Source: Bacteroidales bacterium (GTDB lineage: Bacteria > Bacteroidota > Bacteroidia > Bacteroidales > F082). Taken from it: a stretch of 52,416 nt of DNA. The stretch is taken from assembly GCA_016291135.1 (NCBI GenBank), contig JAEFAE010000016.1, positions 1 to 52,416 on the forward strand. Reading direction: 5' to 3'. This document shows, piece after piece, positions 43,501 to 51,026 of the stretch. The notes under the pieces were generated by a model. It was not told where the DNA came from and did not search any database. It saw only the letters and a list, made by a program, of their open reading frames with translations. A program made the position numbers and the translations under genes. Positions within the stretch are counted from its first letter, which is position 1. Each line of letters starts with the position of its first letter.

Positions 43501-45166
43501 GAAATACCCGAACCGCAAGCGTCTGGGACTCAAGGTACAGGTGCCGGCCCATACCGAGAAGGCCCTCGCCTTCGTCATCGCCGTGCTCGAGAAGCCCGAA
43601 GACCAGCCGAGGACGTACAACAAGGCCATGATCGACGCGGAATACGACGAGGTGGTCCGTTTCTGGGAAGACCGGCTCACCGACATCCAGGTGGAGACGC
43701 CCGACCGCGCCTTCAACTACATGCTGAACCGCTGGTACCTCTACCAGGTGTATTCGTCGAGGCTCTTCGCCCGCGCCGGCTTCTACCAGGTGGGTGGCGC
43801 CACGGGCTTCCGCGACCAGCTGCAGGACGTGATGAGCGTCCTCTACAGCGACCCGGCCTACGCCCGTCGTCAGATCCTAGACCACGCCGCGCACCAGTTC
43901 AGCGAGGGCGACGTCCTCCACTGGTGGCATGAGCGACTGCATCTGGGTGCCCGCACCACCTTCAGCGACGACTACCTCTGGCTCGTCTATGTCACCTACC
44001 AGTACATCGAAGTCACCGGCGACTGGGGTATCCTCAGCGAACAGGTGCCCTATTGCCAGGCCGAACAGCTGGGCCACAACGAGACCGAGCGCTGCGTGCA
44101 TTACTCGGTGCCGACCCCGAACGCAGACGGAAGCCAGCAGGCGGGGTTCACCTATACCACGCTATACGAACACATGCGCCGCGCCATCGACCGCTCCAAG
44201 AGCCGCATTGGCGCCCATGGCCTGCCGCTGATGGGCTGTGGCGACTGGAACGACGGCATGAGCCGTGTAGGCGCCAAGGGCAAGGGCGAGAGCGTCTGGG
44301 TGGCCTTCTTCCTCTGCGACCTGCTGCCCAAGATGGAACGTCTCACGCAGCGGATGCCCGACGCCGACCTCAACTACTGCGAGGAACTTTCGCAGTTCCG
44401 CAGCCGTCTGGTGAAGGCCCTGCAAGACAACGCCTGGGACGGCTTCTGGTTCCTCCGCGCCTTCTTCGACAACGGCAACCCGATGGGTTCGCTCAACAAC
44501 ACGGAATGCCAGATCGACCTCATCTCGCAGGCATGGAGCATCCTCACCGACGTGGCCACGCCGGAGCAGAAGGCCTCCATCTTCCGCGAGACAGACGGCC
44601 GTCTCGTCAACCGCGAGCACGAGATCATCCAGCTGCTGACGCCGGCCTTCAAGCATTCCGCCGACAACCCGGGTTACATCATGCAGTATCCCGTGGGCAT
44701 CCGCGAGAACGGCGGCCAGTACACACATGGCGCCATGTGGTATATCATGGCCCAGCTCAAGGAGGGACGCAAAGACATGGCGTATTTCCTGTATTCGCTC
44801 ATCAACCCGATCCACCGCACCCAGTCGCTGGCCGACGTGCTCAAATACAAGGTGGAGCCGTATTGCATCGCGGCCGACATCTACAGCAACCCGCAGCATC
44901 CTGGCCGTGGCGGATGGACCTGGTATACCGGATCGGCCTCTTGGGCGTACAAGACAGGTATCGAGAACATCCTCGGCTTCCACAAGGAAGGCGACACGCT
45001 GACGGTCACACCGCATGTGCCATCGGAATGGAACGAGTTCACGCTCCGCTACCGCTTCGGCCGCAGCACGTATGTGTTACGGTACCAGCGTCCTGCGGAC
45101 GGCGAATCAGCCAGCACCGTCGTCCCATTGGTCGACGACGGTCAAACGCATGAGGTTCAAATTTAA
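37511..45166 (+). CDS. Cyclic beta-1,2-glucan synthase-like protein (GT84 + GH94)
   Basis: A 2551-residue, multi-domain membrane enzyme. After a helical N-terminus there are hydrophobic spans at residues ~262-282 and ~290-312 and another set at ~695-800. Between them is a GT84-type transferase with LDTDTELVLYSAQKL (residues ~504-518, DxD) and HHRWTRGDWQIIDWL (~651-665, the RW motif). The following region (~930-1260) is glycoamylase-like, and the C-terminal ~1200 residues are GH94: GGATGFRDQLQDVMSVLY, LHWWHERLHLGARTTFSDD and MGCGDWNDGMSRVGAKGKGE, with the catalytic Asp of GDWNDGM. Such enzymes polymerise glucose from UDP-Glc, cyclise and trim the chain. GC-rich codons stand out from its neighbours. 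Confidence 0.88.
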   Translation: MAMKSTYSIFKDSVKTITEYYMLLVEETKSQRLVGSTNEWVLDNYYMISEQEKVLKVDLLSKSFRKLEGERMKQLEEVLREFLSKSHYQVDKDLFFHFLQQVQEARQDYFTYPEVCALLPLMKCILLKELAGLCRQMTADGAYHYSPTDKALADMEKLNDAALQNLTMMNLFNSLKKMTKLPMSEMIDSISYSEKMLKEEKADMYDQMYDRTKDDYRAKITRLSKKRKVKEHELVKELVAKADEKGEHVGWQLFPPKKWNARAHWYVWIVVLASLGLALGFATWATSGRGFNWVSIVLTVLMWVPMSQIVIDLFNQLLYRIHKPVNTFKIKFKDGLIPKEYATMVIMPTILKNKARTVELLEQLEIYYLSNINRASDGQRLESRPQNLYYTLIGDAAAGPNEDMPWDDEVVEAGLAKVKELNAKYGAPIFNFVYRRRAWSDGENCWLGHERKRGAILHFNDLLLGNTSEADKQKRFRCETISQWRERQADQTGTTECPITFIITLDTDTELVLYSAQKLIGAMAHPLNRAQLSPDGRRVNAGYGIMQPRVNVDVEVTNKSRYAQLFAGLGGLDVYTTASFELYQDIFNEGSFCGKGIYDLRVFQQVLRGTFPENLILSHDLIEGCHIRCGLINDLELFDDNPSNYIDDAKRHHRWTRGDWQIIDWLKNTVRNEKGEKVKNQVNTIGRWKIFDNLRRSVLSLALLVVLFVGFSGLIWAHPAWFLLVALVAVASPIVFFILGQITKLPSFGKRYHYYATLMRGFQVIIYRSFVQFALLPKEAWMYTDALIRACYRMWFSHKNLLNWITSDEAAKSTKGTLGDYIGKFWFNYVASAILAGLYFLWGQGSTIDLIALLFCVVSWCGAPFLMFWLGKKFPQDKKSLNAKETEEIKQLAQETWHFFDSQITADTHYLIPDNYQLNRDKKADYKTSPTNIGYSLTSIISAAQLGFITHQAAVERLEHIIGTVEKLPKWNGHLFNWYHIETLKALPNYFVSTCDSGNFVACLYTLKGYLLEARSKETEVGNLIERVQKLIEKTDFSKLYNPELDVFSIGYDYGAHALLPYHYNNFASEARLTSFLTIAQGDAPYKHWFCLDKTLVQYKGYKGVASWYGTLFEYCMPLIFLPTYKHTLMDETYSFAVRAQRAFIKNVNPMLPWGISETAYNELDDAQNYKYHAFGVPYLKFQNTTPDRIVISPYSSLLAISINDRAVYDNLQRFKCLNMNDDMGFYESYDEDDHVPVYAHYAHHQGMILASLANYLDGHCLQHFFMQEPIFKSMETLLKEKAQVQPYIDLKVTQYKRYQYSKVQTESDARDYDGIATVPEIGVVSNGSYTVLLNDRGSGFSRYRNILINRYRKITADHHGTYLYIRNLRNDKLWSNTYSPLDVMPSQYRVSFASDKVSYLRVDDEIETKTEITVLKDHFAEIRRYTFTNNGSQDVDLELTSYGEVVMAPRETDASHRIFNSMKITSEYDSEHEALIFSKPAGDDGYSQLFVLHKLFVGYADFNHNDPDLDVQYETSRVKFLGRGGSNRHAYVIDNHRTLSNTVGTTLDPIMSMRRRIHVPAGDTVAAFLITGFAKAREQLIQLVEQYRNAIDIEDAFKKASVYNNMRTGMSLLKGAQMRLYNSISKYILQTATFGNHRQELLAKNTLSQSGLWRFGISGDLAIVLMEIDDINRSGFAKEMLRAFEYYKVHGMVLDLVFINDVPGDDHDGLTHFIRNMANTEHLWANHEQAGKVFILNGNEITDEERTLLRTVARIDFNNHERIEQQLQDLEAANQQYQDKVEYPVMKPAAQFRVWSSLDFYNQYGGFDNGGRDYVVTNTNTPMPWINVIANPRFGCIVSSTMAGFSFAFNAQQFKLTGWSNDIVRDNASEMLLIDKQQFIPATARHGQGYSAFDAQYDEYNVKVRVFVAKERLEKYYQIKIENKTDAPKDLELDMVYKLVLGTTEEKTARYLYSEWDEATHSIYVRNVYHELFRDTRVQLTAVGEGITGDQFDYSLKYPNRKRLGLKVQVPAHTEKALAFVIAVLEKPEDQPRTYNKAMIDAEYDEVVRFWEDRLTDIQVETPDRAFNYMLNRWYLYQVYSSRLFARAGFYQVGGATGFRDQLQDVMSVLYSDPAYARRQILDHAAHQFSEGDVLHWWHERLHLGARTTFSDDYLWLVYVTYQYIEVTGDWGILSEQVPYCQAEQLGHNETERCVHYSVPTPNADGSQQAGFTYTTLYEHMRRAIDRSKSRIGAHGLPLMGCGDWNDGMSRVGAKGKGESVWVAFFLCDLLPKMERLTQRMPDADLNYCEELSQFRSRLVKALQDNAWDGFWFLRAFFDNGNPMGSLNNTECQIDLISQAWSILTDVATPEQKASIFRETDGRLVNREHEIIQLLTPAFKHSADNPGYIMQYPVGIRENGGQYTHGAMWYIMAQLKEGRKDMAYFLYSLINPIHRTQSLADVLKYKVEPYCIAADIYSNPQHPGRGGWTWYTGSASWAYKTGIENILGFHKEGDTLTVTPHVPSEWNEFTLRYRFGRSTYVLRYQRPADGESASTVVPLVDDGQTHEVQI

Positions 45167-45167
45167 A

Positions 45168-45481
45168 GGCACCCCTGCGGGGTGCCTTGTCGGTAGCCCA
45201 GGGTTGACCAACGGGAAACCCTGGGATCATGATAACGGATAAATGATTATTTTTTTTCATTATTCCACATTTCCAGGGGTTCCACCCCTGGCTACCGATA
45301 TCAAACCCCTACGGGGTTCCGTATCGCATCACGCCCCTGTTAGGGGGCGCCCTGTCGGTAACACATCCCGTAGGGGTGTCCTGTCGGTAGCCCACGGTGC
45401 CAACCGTGGGAAATCGGAACGATTTTCGGAAACGCACCCCGTAGGGGTGCCCTATCGGTAGCCCACGGCGTCAGCCGTGGG
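45168..45481. repeat. REP-like palindromic repeat cluster (five units)
   Basis: Intergenic region of 327 bases (45167-45493) without a gene. Five copies of one unit are present: a GC hairpin of CCCCGTAGGGG type, the spacer GGGGTGYCCTRTCGGTAGCC, and usually a second hairpin CCCACGG-n-CCGTGGG. Units lie at 45168-45225 (+), 45273-45318 (inverted), 45332-45360 (+, second hairpin lost), 45364-45410 (+) and 45434-45481 (+). Mixed orientation and spacing argue against CRISPR; the form is that of REP/BIME elements mobilised by RAYT-type transposases. No such transposase gene is in this window. The first hairpin may also terminate the preceding gene. Confidence 0.85.
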
Positions 45482-45493
45482 AATGTGATGAAA

Positions 45494-46015
45494 TCACATT
45501 TGATAGGTGTTGATCACCCCGATGGCCTCTTCGAGGATCATCTTCACCAACACCCCGTCGGACATACGGTACATCAGATCCACCGAATTGTATCCGCCCC
45601 GCGGCACCTTGCCCTTGGCCTTGATGACCACATGACGGAACCCGTCGGCCTCTTCCACCGTCGTCTCCGCGTTGTTGTCGATGGCAGCCTGTTCCCAGTT
45701 GCCAGCGATGCAGTTCAGCAGCGTAGCCCTTTGCATCCGCACCAGCTTCACCTTGTCCGCATCCAGCTCCGCCTTCTTGCCGTTCAGGTTCATCTTCACC
45801 TTATTGCCTTCCACGATGAAATACTCCCCTTCGGGCTCGCTGTAAGTCATCGTGAGCTGGTCTTTGCCGTCGAAGGTGAGATGCCCCGCCTTGTTCGTGG
45901 TCTTGCCCGATATCTTCATGTGTCGGGTCTGCGTGAAATCCGTGTCGAGAGGCTGCTGTGCCCACACCGTCGCCGCAAACAACAGGGCGGCGGCAAACAT
46001 TACCATCCTTTTCAT
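45494..46015 (-). CDS. LolA-like outer-membrane carrier protein
   Basis: A 173-residue periplasmic protein with signal peptide (MKRMVMFAAALLFAATVWAQ). The body has the LolA half-barrel pattern: FTQTRHMKISGK, AGHLTFDGKDQLTMTYSEP (residues ~42-60) and GEYFIVEGNKVKMNL. LolA itself ferries lipoproteins to the outer membrane; relatives beside lipid-synthesis and MMPL genes (aryl polyene or flexirubin clusters) are thought to carry lipids. The start overlaps the ACP stop (ATGA), so this is the last gene of the seven-gene operon. Being next to ACP, PlsX and an exporter, a lipid-carrying role is likely. Confidence 0.8.
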   Translation of the reverse strand: MKRMVMFAAALLFAATVWAQQPLDTDFTQTRHMKISGKTTNKAGHLTFDGKDQLTMTYSEPEGEYFIVEGNKVKMNLNGKKAELDADKVKLVRMQRATLLNCIAGNWEQAAIDNNAETTVEEADGFRHVVIKAKGKVPRGGYNSVDLMYRMSDGVLVKMILEEAIGVINTYQM

Positions 46016-46239
46016 TGCTTCAGAGAATCCAAAAAGTTACACACGTCGCCCACGGTCTCGAACTTCGCCAGTTCCTGATCGGGGATCACAATACCATAGC
46101 CGTCTTCCAGGCGCATCAACAGCTGGAGGATGTCCACCGAATCCGCACCCAGGTCTTTCTTGATCTGCGCATCCATGGTGACCCGCTCGGGAGCCACCCT
46201 CAGCTGACGCGCCAAAATTTCCTTTACCTGTTCAAACAT
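46012..46239 (-). CDS. Dedicated acyl carrier protein (second copy)
   Basis: A 75-residue acidic protein with the attachment serine in GADSVDILQLLMRLED (residues ~31-46), the DSV variant of the ACP motif. It is divergent from the usual AcpP sequence and from the other ACP here (18825-19067). It is placed between plsX (via an 80-base gap with tandem repeats) and a LolA-like gene with a four-base overlap. It is likely to receive acyl groups from PlsX and donate them to the GNAT-like protein. Confidence 0.88.
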   Translation of the reverse strand: MFEQVKEILARQLRVAPERVTMDAQIKKDLGADSVDILQLLMRLEDGYGIVIPDQELAKFETVGDVCNFLDSLKQ

Positions 46240-46262
46240 GTTTATTATCGATTGATCTATTT

Positions 46263-46322
46263 TTCAGACTTCTTTTTCTATCTTCAGATTTCTTTTTCTA
46301 TCATCAGACTTCTTGTTTCTAA
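46263..46322. repeat. Three tandem 20-bp repeats between plsX and acp
   Basis: Units of 20 bp at 46263, 46283 and 46303, each close to TTCAGACTTCTTTTTCTATC. On the coding (minus) strand they form an A/G-rich leader just before the ACP gene and overlap the plsX stop. They may set spacing or mRNA structure between the two genes. Confidence 0.8.
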
Positions 46323-47338
46323 TATTCATAATGCTCATAACGCATGATGATCTCCTCCATCTTCGAGGACAACGCGCTCACTTCCATGCGGTAGGCCTGT
46401 TCGATGCATTTCTCCACGGCGACGGCTTTGCTGGAGCCGTGGCCTTTGACCACCGTCTTCGAGGTCCCGAGCAGCACGCTTCCCCCGTAGTTCTGGTAGT
46501 TCATGAATGCCTTCTCCTCGGCGAACATCCGCTTCATCAGCAAGGCACCCAGCTTGTAGATGCCACGCGAGTAGATGTCCTTCTTCAGCTTCTTCAACAG
46601 CTCCAAGGCCGTCCCTTCGGTCGTCTTCACCAACACATTGCCCGAGAAGCCGTCACACACCACCACGTCATAACGCCCCGACAGCAGGTCACGGCTCTCC
46701 ATGTTGCCCACGAAATTGATTTCGGGCGTCTCACTTAGCAAAATGTATGCCTTTTGTCTGATCTCATCCCCTTTTTCTGCTTCCTTGCCTACATTCAGCA
46801 GGGCGACACGCGGCGTCGCGATGCCATAGACCTGTTCCATGTAGAGGCTGGCCATGATGGCGAACTGTCGCAGATGCTCCGGGGTCACCTCCACGTTGGC
46901 GCCGCTGTCGCAGATGCCCACGAGGCCGCCGTCCATGGTCGGCAGGATGGGACAGAATGCAGGACGGATCACCCCTTTCACCCTACCGATGCGGGTGAGG
47001 GCGGCAGCCACCAGGGCGCCCGTCGATCCCGTGCTCACCATGGCGTTGAGGTCGTCGCGGTCGCGCAACAGGCGCACCGCCTTGATCATCGAGCTCTCCT
47101 TCTTCAGGCGGATCACGTCGATGGGACGTTCGTCGCAGCCGATCACCTCCGGGGCATGGACGATCTCCAGACGTGCCGCGTCGTAGGCCTTCCCTTTCAA
47201 GGCGTTTTGCAGCGTCGCCTCGTCGCCGGTCAGGATCACATAGAGGTCAGGGAGCTTGTCCAGCGCCATCAGGGCGCCGTCTACGTTGGCTTTCGGGCTG
47301 TGGTCGCCCCCAAAACAATCGATGAGGATGTGGATCAT
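46319..47338 (-). CDS. plsX: Phosphate acyltransferase PlsX
   Basis: A 339-residue enzyme with the N-terminal DCFGGDHSPKANVDGAL (family DxxGGD motif), MVSTGSTGALVAAALTRIGR (residues ~99-118), RPAFCPILPTMDG and CDGFSGNVLVKTTEGTAL (residues ~229-246). PlsX interconverts acyl-ACP and acyl-phosphate in the cytoplasm. Here it sits with FakA/FakB, which make acyl-phosphate from fatty acids, and with a dedicated ACP, so the direction acyl-phosphate to acyl-ACP is plausible. Some Bacteroidales have another plsX beside rpmF and fabH; that locus is not in this window, so this may be a second, specialised copy. Confidence 0.9.
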   Translation of the reverse strand: MIHILIDCFGGDHSPKANVDGALMALDKLPDLYVILTGDEATLQNALKGKAYDAARLEIVHAPEVIGCDERPIDVIRLKKESSMIKAVRLLRDRDDLNAMVSTGSTGALVAAALTRIGRVKGVIRPAFCPILPTMDGGLVGICDSGANVEVTPEHLRQFAIMASLYMEQVYGIATPRVALLNVGKEAEKGDEIRQKAYILLSETPEINFVGNMESRDLLSGRYDVVVCDGFSGNVLVKTTEGTALELLKKLKKDIYSRGIYKLGALLMKRMFAEEKAFMNYQNYGGSVLLGTSKTVVKGHGSSKAVAVEKCIEQAYRMEVSALSSKMEEIIMRYEHYEY

Positions 47339-47361
47339 GGTTAGCTATTAATTCAATATGA

Positions 47362-48483
47362 TTAGGTTAATTGTTTCACATAACAACGATACCGTTTCAC
47401 CTTCTGTTCGTCGAAACGTTTCCATTGGTTTTGGATGGCATAGTTGTCCTCCAGGTTGAGGTTGGTGTCTGCATACAGGACACCCGGACGCTGAAGCATT
47501 TTCATCAGGTTGGCCGACACGATGACGCTGACGCCCCGGTTCAGCCACTCGGGATCCACGCCGATCAGGCACAGGTCGATCACCGAGGGACGCTTCAAGG
47601 CCTTCAGCAGACGCAACAAGGCCAAGGGCGTCAGGCGACCGCCGGAGGGACGCACCGCGTCGGCGATGCCCGGGAACGCCAGGCCGAAACAGACCATCTT
47701 GTCATTCTCGTCCAAGATCACCGCCACGTTCTTCACATCGACCACCATCCTGAAGTTGTCGATCATCATCTTCTTCATCCCTTCCGTGAAAGGCACCGTG
47801 CCATAGAGCAGCTCATACGACTTGTCGAGCAGCTCGAAGATGCCGTCTGCATAGCGTTTGATGAAATCGTTGGTGTTGCGCGCCGGCCCCAGGTGGAGGT
47901 TATAGCGTTTCATCACGAAGTCGGCCAGGTGGTCCAGCTCCCCGTTGTAGTCTTTAGGGACACGGATATGACTCCCCGTCCAATCCACCTCCTTTTGATA
48001 GCCCAAGGCCTCCATGAAGGTCGGGTAATATGGATGGTTGTAGCTCTCTTCGAAGGTCGCCGGGGTGTCGAAGCCTTCGATGAGCATCCCCTCGCGTTCG
48101 AGGTCGGAGAAGCCCAGGGGACCCACCACCTTCTCCATGCCGATCGAACGCGCCCAGTCTTCCACCGCCTGGAACAACGCCCGGGCCACTTCCAGGTCCT
48201 CGACGACGTCGAACCGGGTGAAACGCACCTGCTTTTCCCCATTTTTCTCGTTGGACGCCTTCTGCAGGATGCCCGAAATGCGGCCGGCCATCACGCCGTC
48301 GCGATACGCATTGAAATACACCGCCTCGCAACAGTCGTTATAGACATAGCTTTGCTTGAAGATCTTACGTTCGTCCATGGACAAGGGCGGTGCGAAATAC
48401 GGATTCCCCTTGTAGAGCCGCAACGGGAACTCGATGAATTCCTTCTGCTGTTTTCTGGTGGTTACGCTTTCTACTGTAATCAT
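47362..48483 (-). CDS. GNAT-fold acyltransferase-like protein (373 aa), FakAB-PlsX operon
   Basis: Paralogue of 17701-18822, equal in length. Shared blocks are FPLRLYKGNPYFAPPL (residues ~19-34), CCEAVYFNAYRDG, VVGPLGFSDLEREGMLIEGF (residues ~119-138), YNHPYYPTFMEALGYQKEVDW and a C-terminal GNAT motif region, CLIGVDPEWLNRGVSVIVS (~303-321). It is 24 bases upstream of plsX and 36 downstream of the DegV gene, so in the same operon. I infer transfer of an acyl group from ACP or acyl-phosphate to an amine or hydroxyl acceptor. Confidence 0.75.
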   Translation of the reverse strand: MITVESVTTRKQQKEFIEFPLRLYKGNPYFAPPLSMDERKIFKQSYVYNDCCEAVYFNAYRDGVMAGRISGILQKASNEKNGEKQVRFTRFDVVEDLEVARALFQAVEDWARSIGMEKVVGPLGFSDLEREGMLIEGFDTPATFEESYNHPYYPTFMEALGYQKEVDWTGSHIRVPKDYNGELDHLADFVMKRYNLHLGPARNTNDFIKRYADGIFELLDKSYELLYGTVPFTEGMKKMMIDNFRMVVDVKNVAVILDENDKMVCFGLAFPGIADAVRPSGGRLTPLALLRLLKALKRPSVIDLCLIGVDPEWLNRGVSVIVSANLMKMLQRPGVLYADTNLNLEDNYAIQNQWKRFDEQKVKRYRCYVKQLT

Positions 48484-48519
48484 GACATGATGGTTTAGGT
48501 GATAGCCCGACAGGATACG

Positions 48520-49389
48520 TTAACGGTGTTTTGCGTGGAAACAGATGCCGAGTCCGTTGGGGCCACAGTGGCTGCCGATGGTGGGATTCACCACGGTGGT
48601 CAGCACGCGGAGGTCCTGTCCGAACTTCTCCTTCAGCTGCCGTTCCGCCTCGGCCGCGATCTCCGGACAGTCCGAGTGGCCGATGACCACACGGTGCGCC
48701 TTGACGTCCTCGCCGAGCTCCTCAACATACTGCACCAGGCGCGCGATGGCCTTGGCGCGGCCCTTCTCCTTGCCGATCGACACCATCTTGCCTTCGTCGT
48801 TCAGGTAGATGATGGGACGGATGCCGATGAGGCCGCCCATGGTGGCCGCCAGCCCGCTCACACGACCGCTGCGGCGGAAGAACTTCAGGTCGTCGGCGAA
48901 GAAATACATCGGGAACTTCGGCACCTCCACCTTGGCCCATTCGACGATCTCCTCGGCTGTCTTGCCCGCCTTGTACAGATCGGCGGCTTCCAACACCACA
49001 TTGAGCGACAAGGCCGTGATGCCTAGGGTATCCACCTCGTGGAACTTCCGCTCCGGATACTTCGCCTTGAGCTTCTCCACCGCCTGGTTCATGATGGTGA
49101 ACGTATTGGAAGTCCCCGAGGAGAAATGCACATAAAGGATGTCGTTCCCCGCAGCGAACTCCGGTTCAAAATACTGCAGATACGCCTCTTCGCTCATGGC
49201 ACTGGTCGTCGGCATGGTGCCGGCACGCAGCATCTCGTAGAACGCATGGGCGTCGAATTCCTGAAAATCAATATATGGGTAAACAACCTGTTCCCCCACA
49301 GTATACGGCATACTGATCAATTTGATGCCATATTCGGCACACTCCTTGGGAGTGATGTCGCAATCCGTATCGGTAAAAAATGTCAACAT
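48520..49389 (-). CDS. fakB: DegV-family fatty-acid-binding protein (FakB)
   Basis: A 289-residue DegV-fold protein: FFTDTDCDITPKECAEYGI at the N-terminus, MPTTSAMSEEAYLQYFE (residues ~59-75), HFSSGTSNTFTIM (~88-100, SSGTS fatty-acid carboxylate loop), FFRRSGRVSGLAATMGG (~170-186) and HSDCPE. FakB binds a free fatty acid and presents it to FakA for phosphorylation. The start overlaps the FakA stop by seven bases, so the pair is co-translated. The system is described mainly in Firmicutes; here it lies in a Bacteroidales-type genome. Confidence 0.88.
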   Translation of the reverse strand: MLTFFTDTDCDITPKECAEYGIKLISMPYTVGEQVVYPYIDFQEFDAHAFYEMLRAGTMPTTSAMSEEAYLQYFEPEFAAGNDILYVHFSSGTSNTFTIMNQAVEKLKAKYPERKFHEVDTLGITALSLNVVLEAADLYKAGKTAEEIVEWAKVEVPKFPMYFFADDLKFFRRSGRVSGLAATMGGLIGIRPIIYLNDEGKMVSIGKEKGRAKAIARLVQYVEELGEDVKAHRVVIGHSDCPEIAAEAERQLKEKFGQDLRVLTTVVNPTIGSHCGPNGLGICFHAKHR

Positions 49390-51026
49390 AAAACCAAAAT
49401 ATAATCATAGATCGGCTGTCCGCCGTTGTTCAACATAATCTCAAGCATCGGATACGTCTTTGCCAGTGTCTCGACCAGGGCTTGTGCCTCCTCGGCAGGG
49501 ACCCTTTCCCCGTAAAACACCACCATTACGTCTCGTTCAGCGGCGCCCAGACGCGCCACCAGGTCTTGGACGGCATGGCTCCGGTTGGGTGAGTCAGAGA
49601 GCATCCGCTTCCCGCTGTAGCCCACAAAGTCGCCCTTACGCACCGTCACGTTGTCGCCCTCCGCGTCGCGGATGGCGGTGGACACCATGCCGGTGACCAC
49701 CGACTGCATGACCTCGTTCACCCCTTGGATCACCTCCTCTACCGCACTCAAGGAACGGTCCACCGAAGCCACGCCGTAGTAGCCCTCCCCTAGGGTGGCC
49801 GAAGGCATCACATGCACCTCCGCCCCTTTGTACAGGGAGGCAGCCTGTTCCGCTGCCATGCGGATGTTCGGGTTGTTCGGAAACACCAGGATATGCTGGG
49901 CGTGAAGCTGCCTGAAGGCTGCAACGAACTCCTGGGTGGAGGGATTCATGGTCTGACCACCCTCGATCACCACGTCGGCACCGCTCTCCTCGAACCGTTG
50001 CTTCATCCCCGTACCCATCGCCACGGTCACGACACCGTAACGTTGTTGGGGTCGGCTGAACGAGGCCTCGCCTTCCTCCTTCTTCCATTCGTTGTGCTGG
50101 AGCGACATGTTCTCGATCTTGAGAGTGAGAAACTCCCCATAGCGTTGCATCTCGTTGAGGATCACGCCTGGGGTGAAGGTGTGGACATGTACCTTCACGA
50201 TGGTGCCCTCACGGAAGGCCACCACCGATTCGCCCACACGGTTCAGGTAGTCGATGATCACCTGCTCGTCGAAGGTGTCAGGATCCACCTTGGACCGCAT
50301 CAGACGCAACAGGAACTCCGTGCAATAGCCGAATTCGAGGGTGCTGTCCTCCGTGAACCTGCCCAGGTCGACCGTAGGAGCCGCCGGTGCAGCAACGGTC
50401 AACGGCTCCTCGTCACACACTTGGCCACACAAGGCCGCGTCCATGCCACGGAACACGCAGCACAGGCCTGCGCCGCCACTGTCAACGACGCCAGCGTCTT
50501 TCAGCACCTGCAGCAGCTCGGGGGTGTGGTCCAACGAGGCCTGCATCGCCGGCAAGAGGGTCTCGAAATAGCGGTTCAGGTCTGAGGAGGCATCCGCTCC
50601 GGCTACGCCTTCGCGGAGCACCGTCAACATGGTCCCCTCCACCGGCACCGGCACCGACTTATAGGCCTCGGACACAGCCTCATTCATGGCTCGGGCAAAG
50701 GTCTCCGTGTCGGCGACGACGACCCCTTTCAGTCCTTTCGCCAATCCGGCAAAGATCCTTGAGAGGATCACCCCGGAGTTGCCTCGGGCACCCAGCAACA
50801 TGCCCGACGAAGCCGCCGCGGCGATCTCGGAGAGCGTCCCCAGGTGGTCTTGGACGGCGGTGCAACCCGCCTTCATGGTCATATACATATTATCGCCCGT
50901 GTCACCGTCCGGGATGGGAAACACATTCAGGTCGTTGATCGTAGCCTTTTCTTTTCCTAAAACGGCCGCCCCTTGACGAAGCATGGCGGCAAAAGTCACA
51001 CTGTCTAGTTCCGTTGTTCTTTCCAT
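49383..51026 (-). CDS. fakA: Fatty-acid kinase FakA (DhaL/DAK2 domain)
   Basis: A 547-residue kinase. The N-terminal DhaL domain has INDLNVFPIPDGDTGDNMY (residues ~26-44), the Asp cluster that binds Mg-ATP, and MLLGARGNSGVILSRIFAG (~75-93). The rest is the middle and C-terminal FakA domains, with HVHTFTPGVILNEM (residues ~277-290) and VVFYGERVPAEEAQAL near the end. It phosphorylates FakB-bound fatty acid to acyl-phosphate, the substrate of PlsX two genes downstream. It overlaps the MMPL gene by 22 bases and the FakB gene by seven. Confidence 0.9.
   Translation of the reverse strand: MERTTELDSVTFAAMLRQGAAVLGKEKATINDLNVFPIPDGDTGDNMYMTMKAGCTAVQDHLGTLSEIAAAASSGMLLGARGNSGVILSRIFAGLAKGLKGVVVADTETFARAMNEAVSEAYKSVPVPVEGTMLTVLREGVAGADASSDLNRYFETLLPAMQASLDHTPELLQVLKDAGVVDSGGAGLCCVFRGMDAALCGQVCDEEPLTVAAPAAPTVDLGRFTEDSTLEFGYCTEFLLRLMRSKVDPDTFDEQVIIDYLNRVGESVVAFREGTIVKVHVHTFTPGVILNEMQRYGEFLTLKIENMSLQHNEWKKEEGEASFSRPQQRYGVVTVAMGTGMKQRFEESGADVVIEGGQTMNPSTQEFVAAFRQLHAQHILVFPNNPNIRMAAEQAASLYKGAEVHVMPSATLGEGYYGVASVDRSLSAVEEVIQGVNEVMQSVVTGMVSTAIRDAEGDNVTVRKGDFVGYSGKRMLSDSPNRSHAVQDLVARLGAAERDVMVVFYGERVPAEEAQALVETLAKTYPMLEIMLNNGGQPIYDYILVLC

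Noticed and set aside
38959..43552. Long open frames opposite or shifted against the 37511-45166 gene (up to 687 residues)
   Set aside because: They lie within a single GC-rich gene with a strong codon bias, which leaves few stops in other frames. Their translations are Arg/Pro/His or Val/Gly/His-rich with no domain, and they have no promoters.
45168..45481. CRISPR array
   Set aside because: Units occur in both orientations, spacing is irregular, each unit has its own palindromes, and there are no equal-length unique spacers or cas genes.
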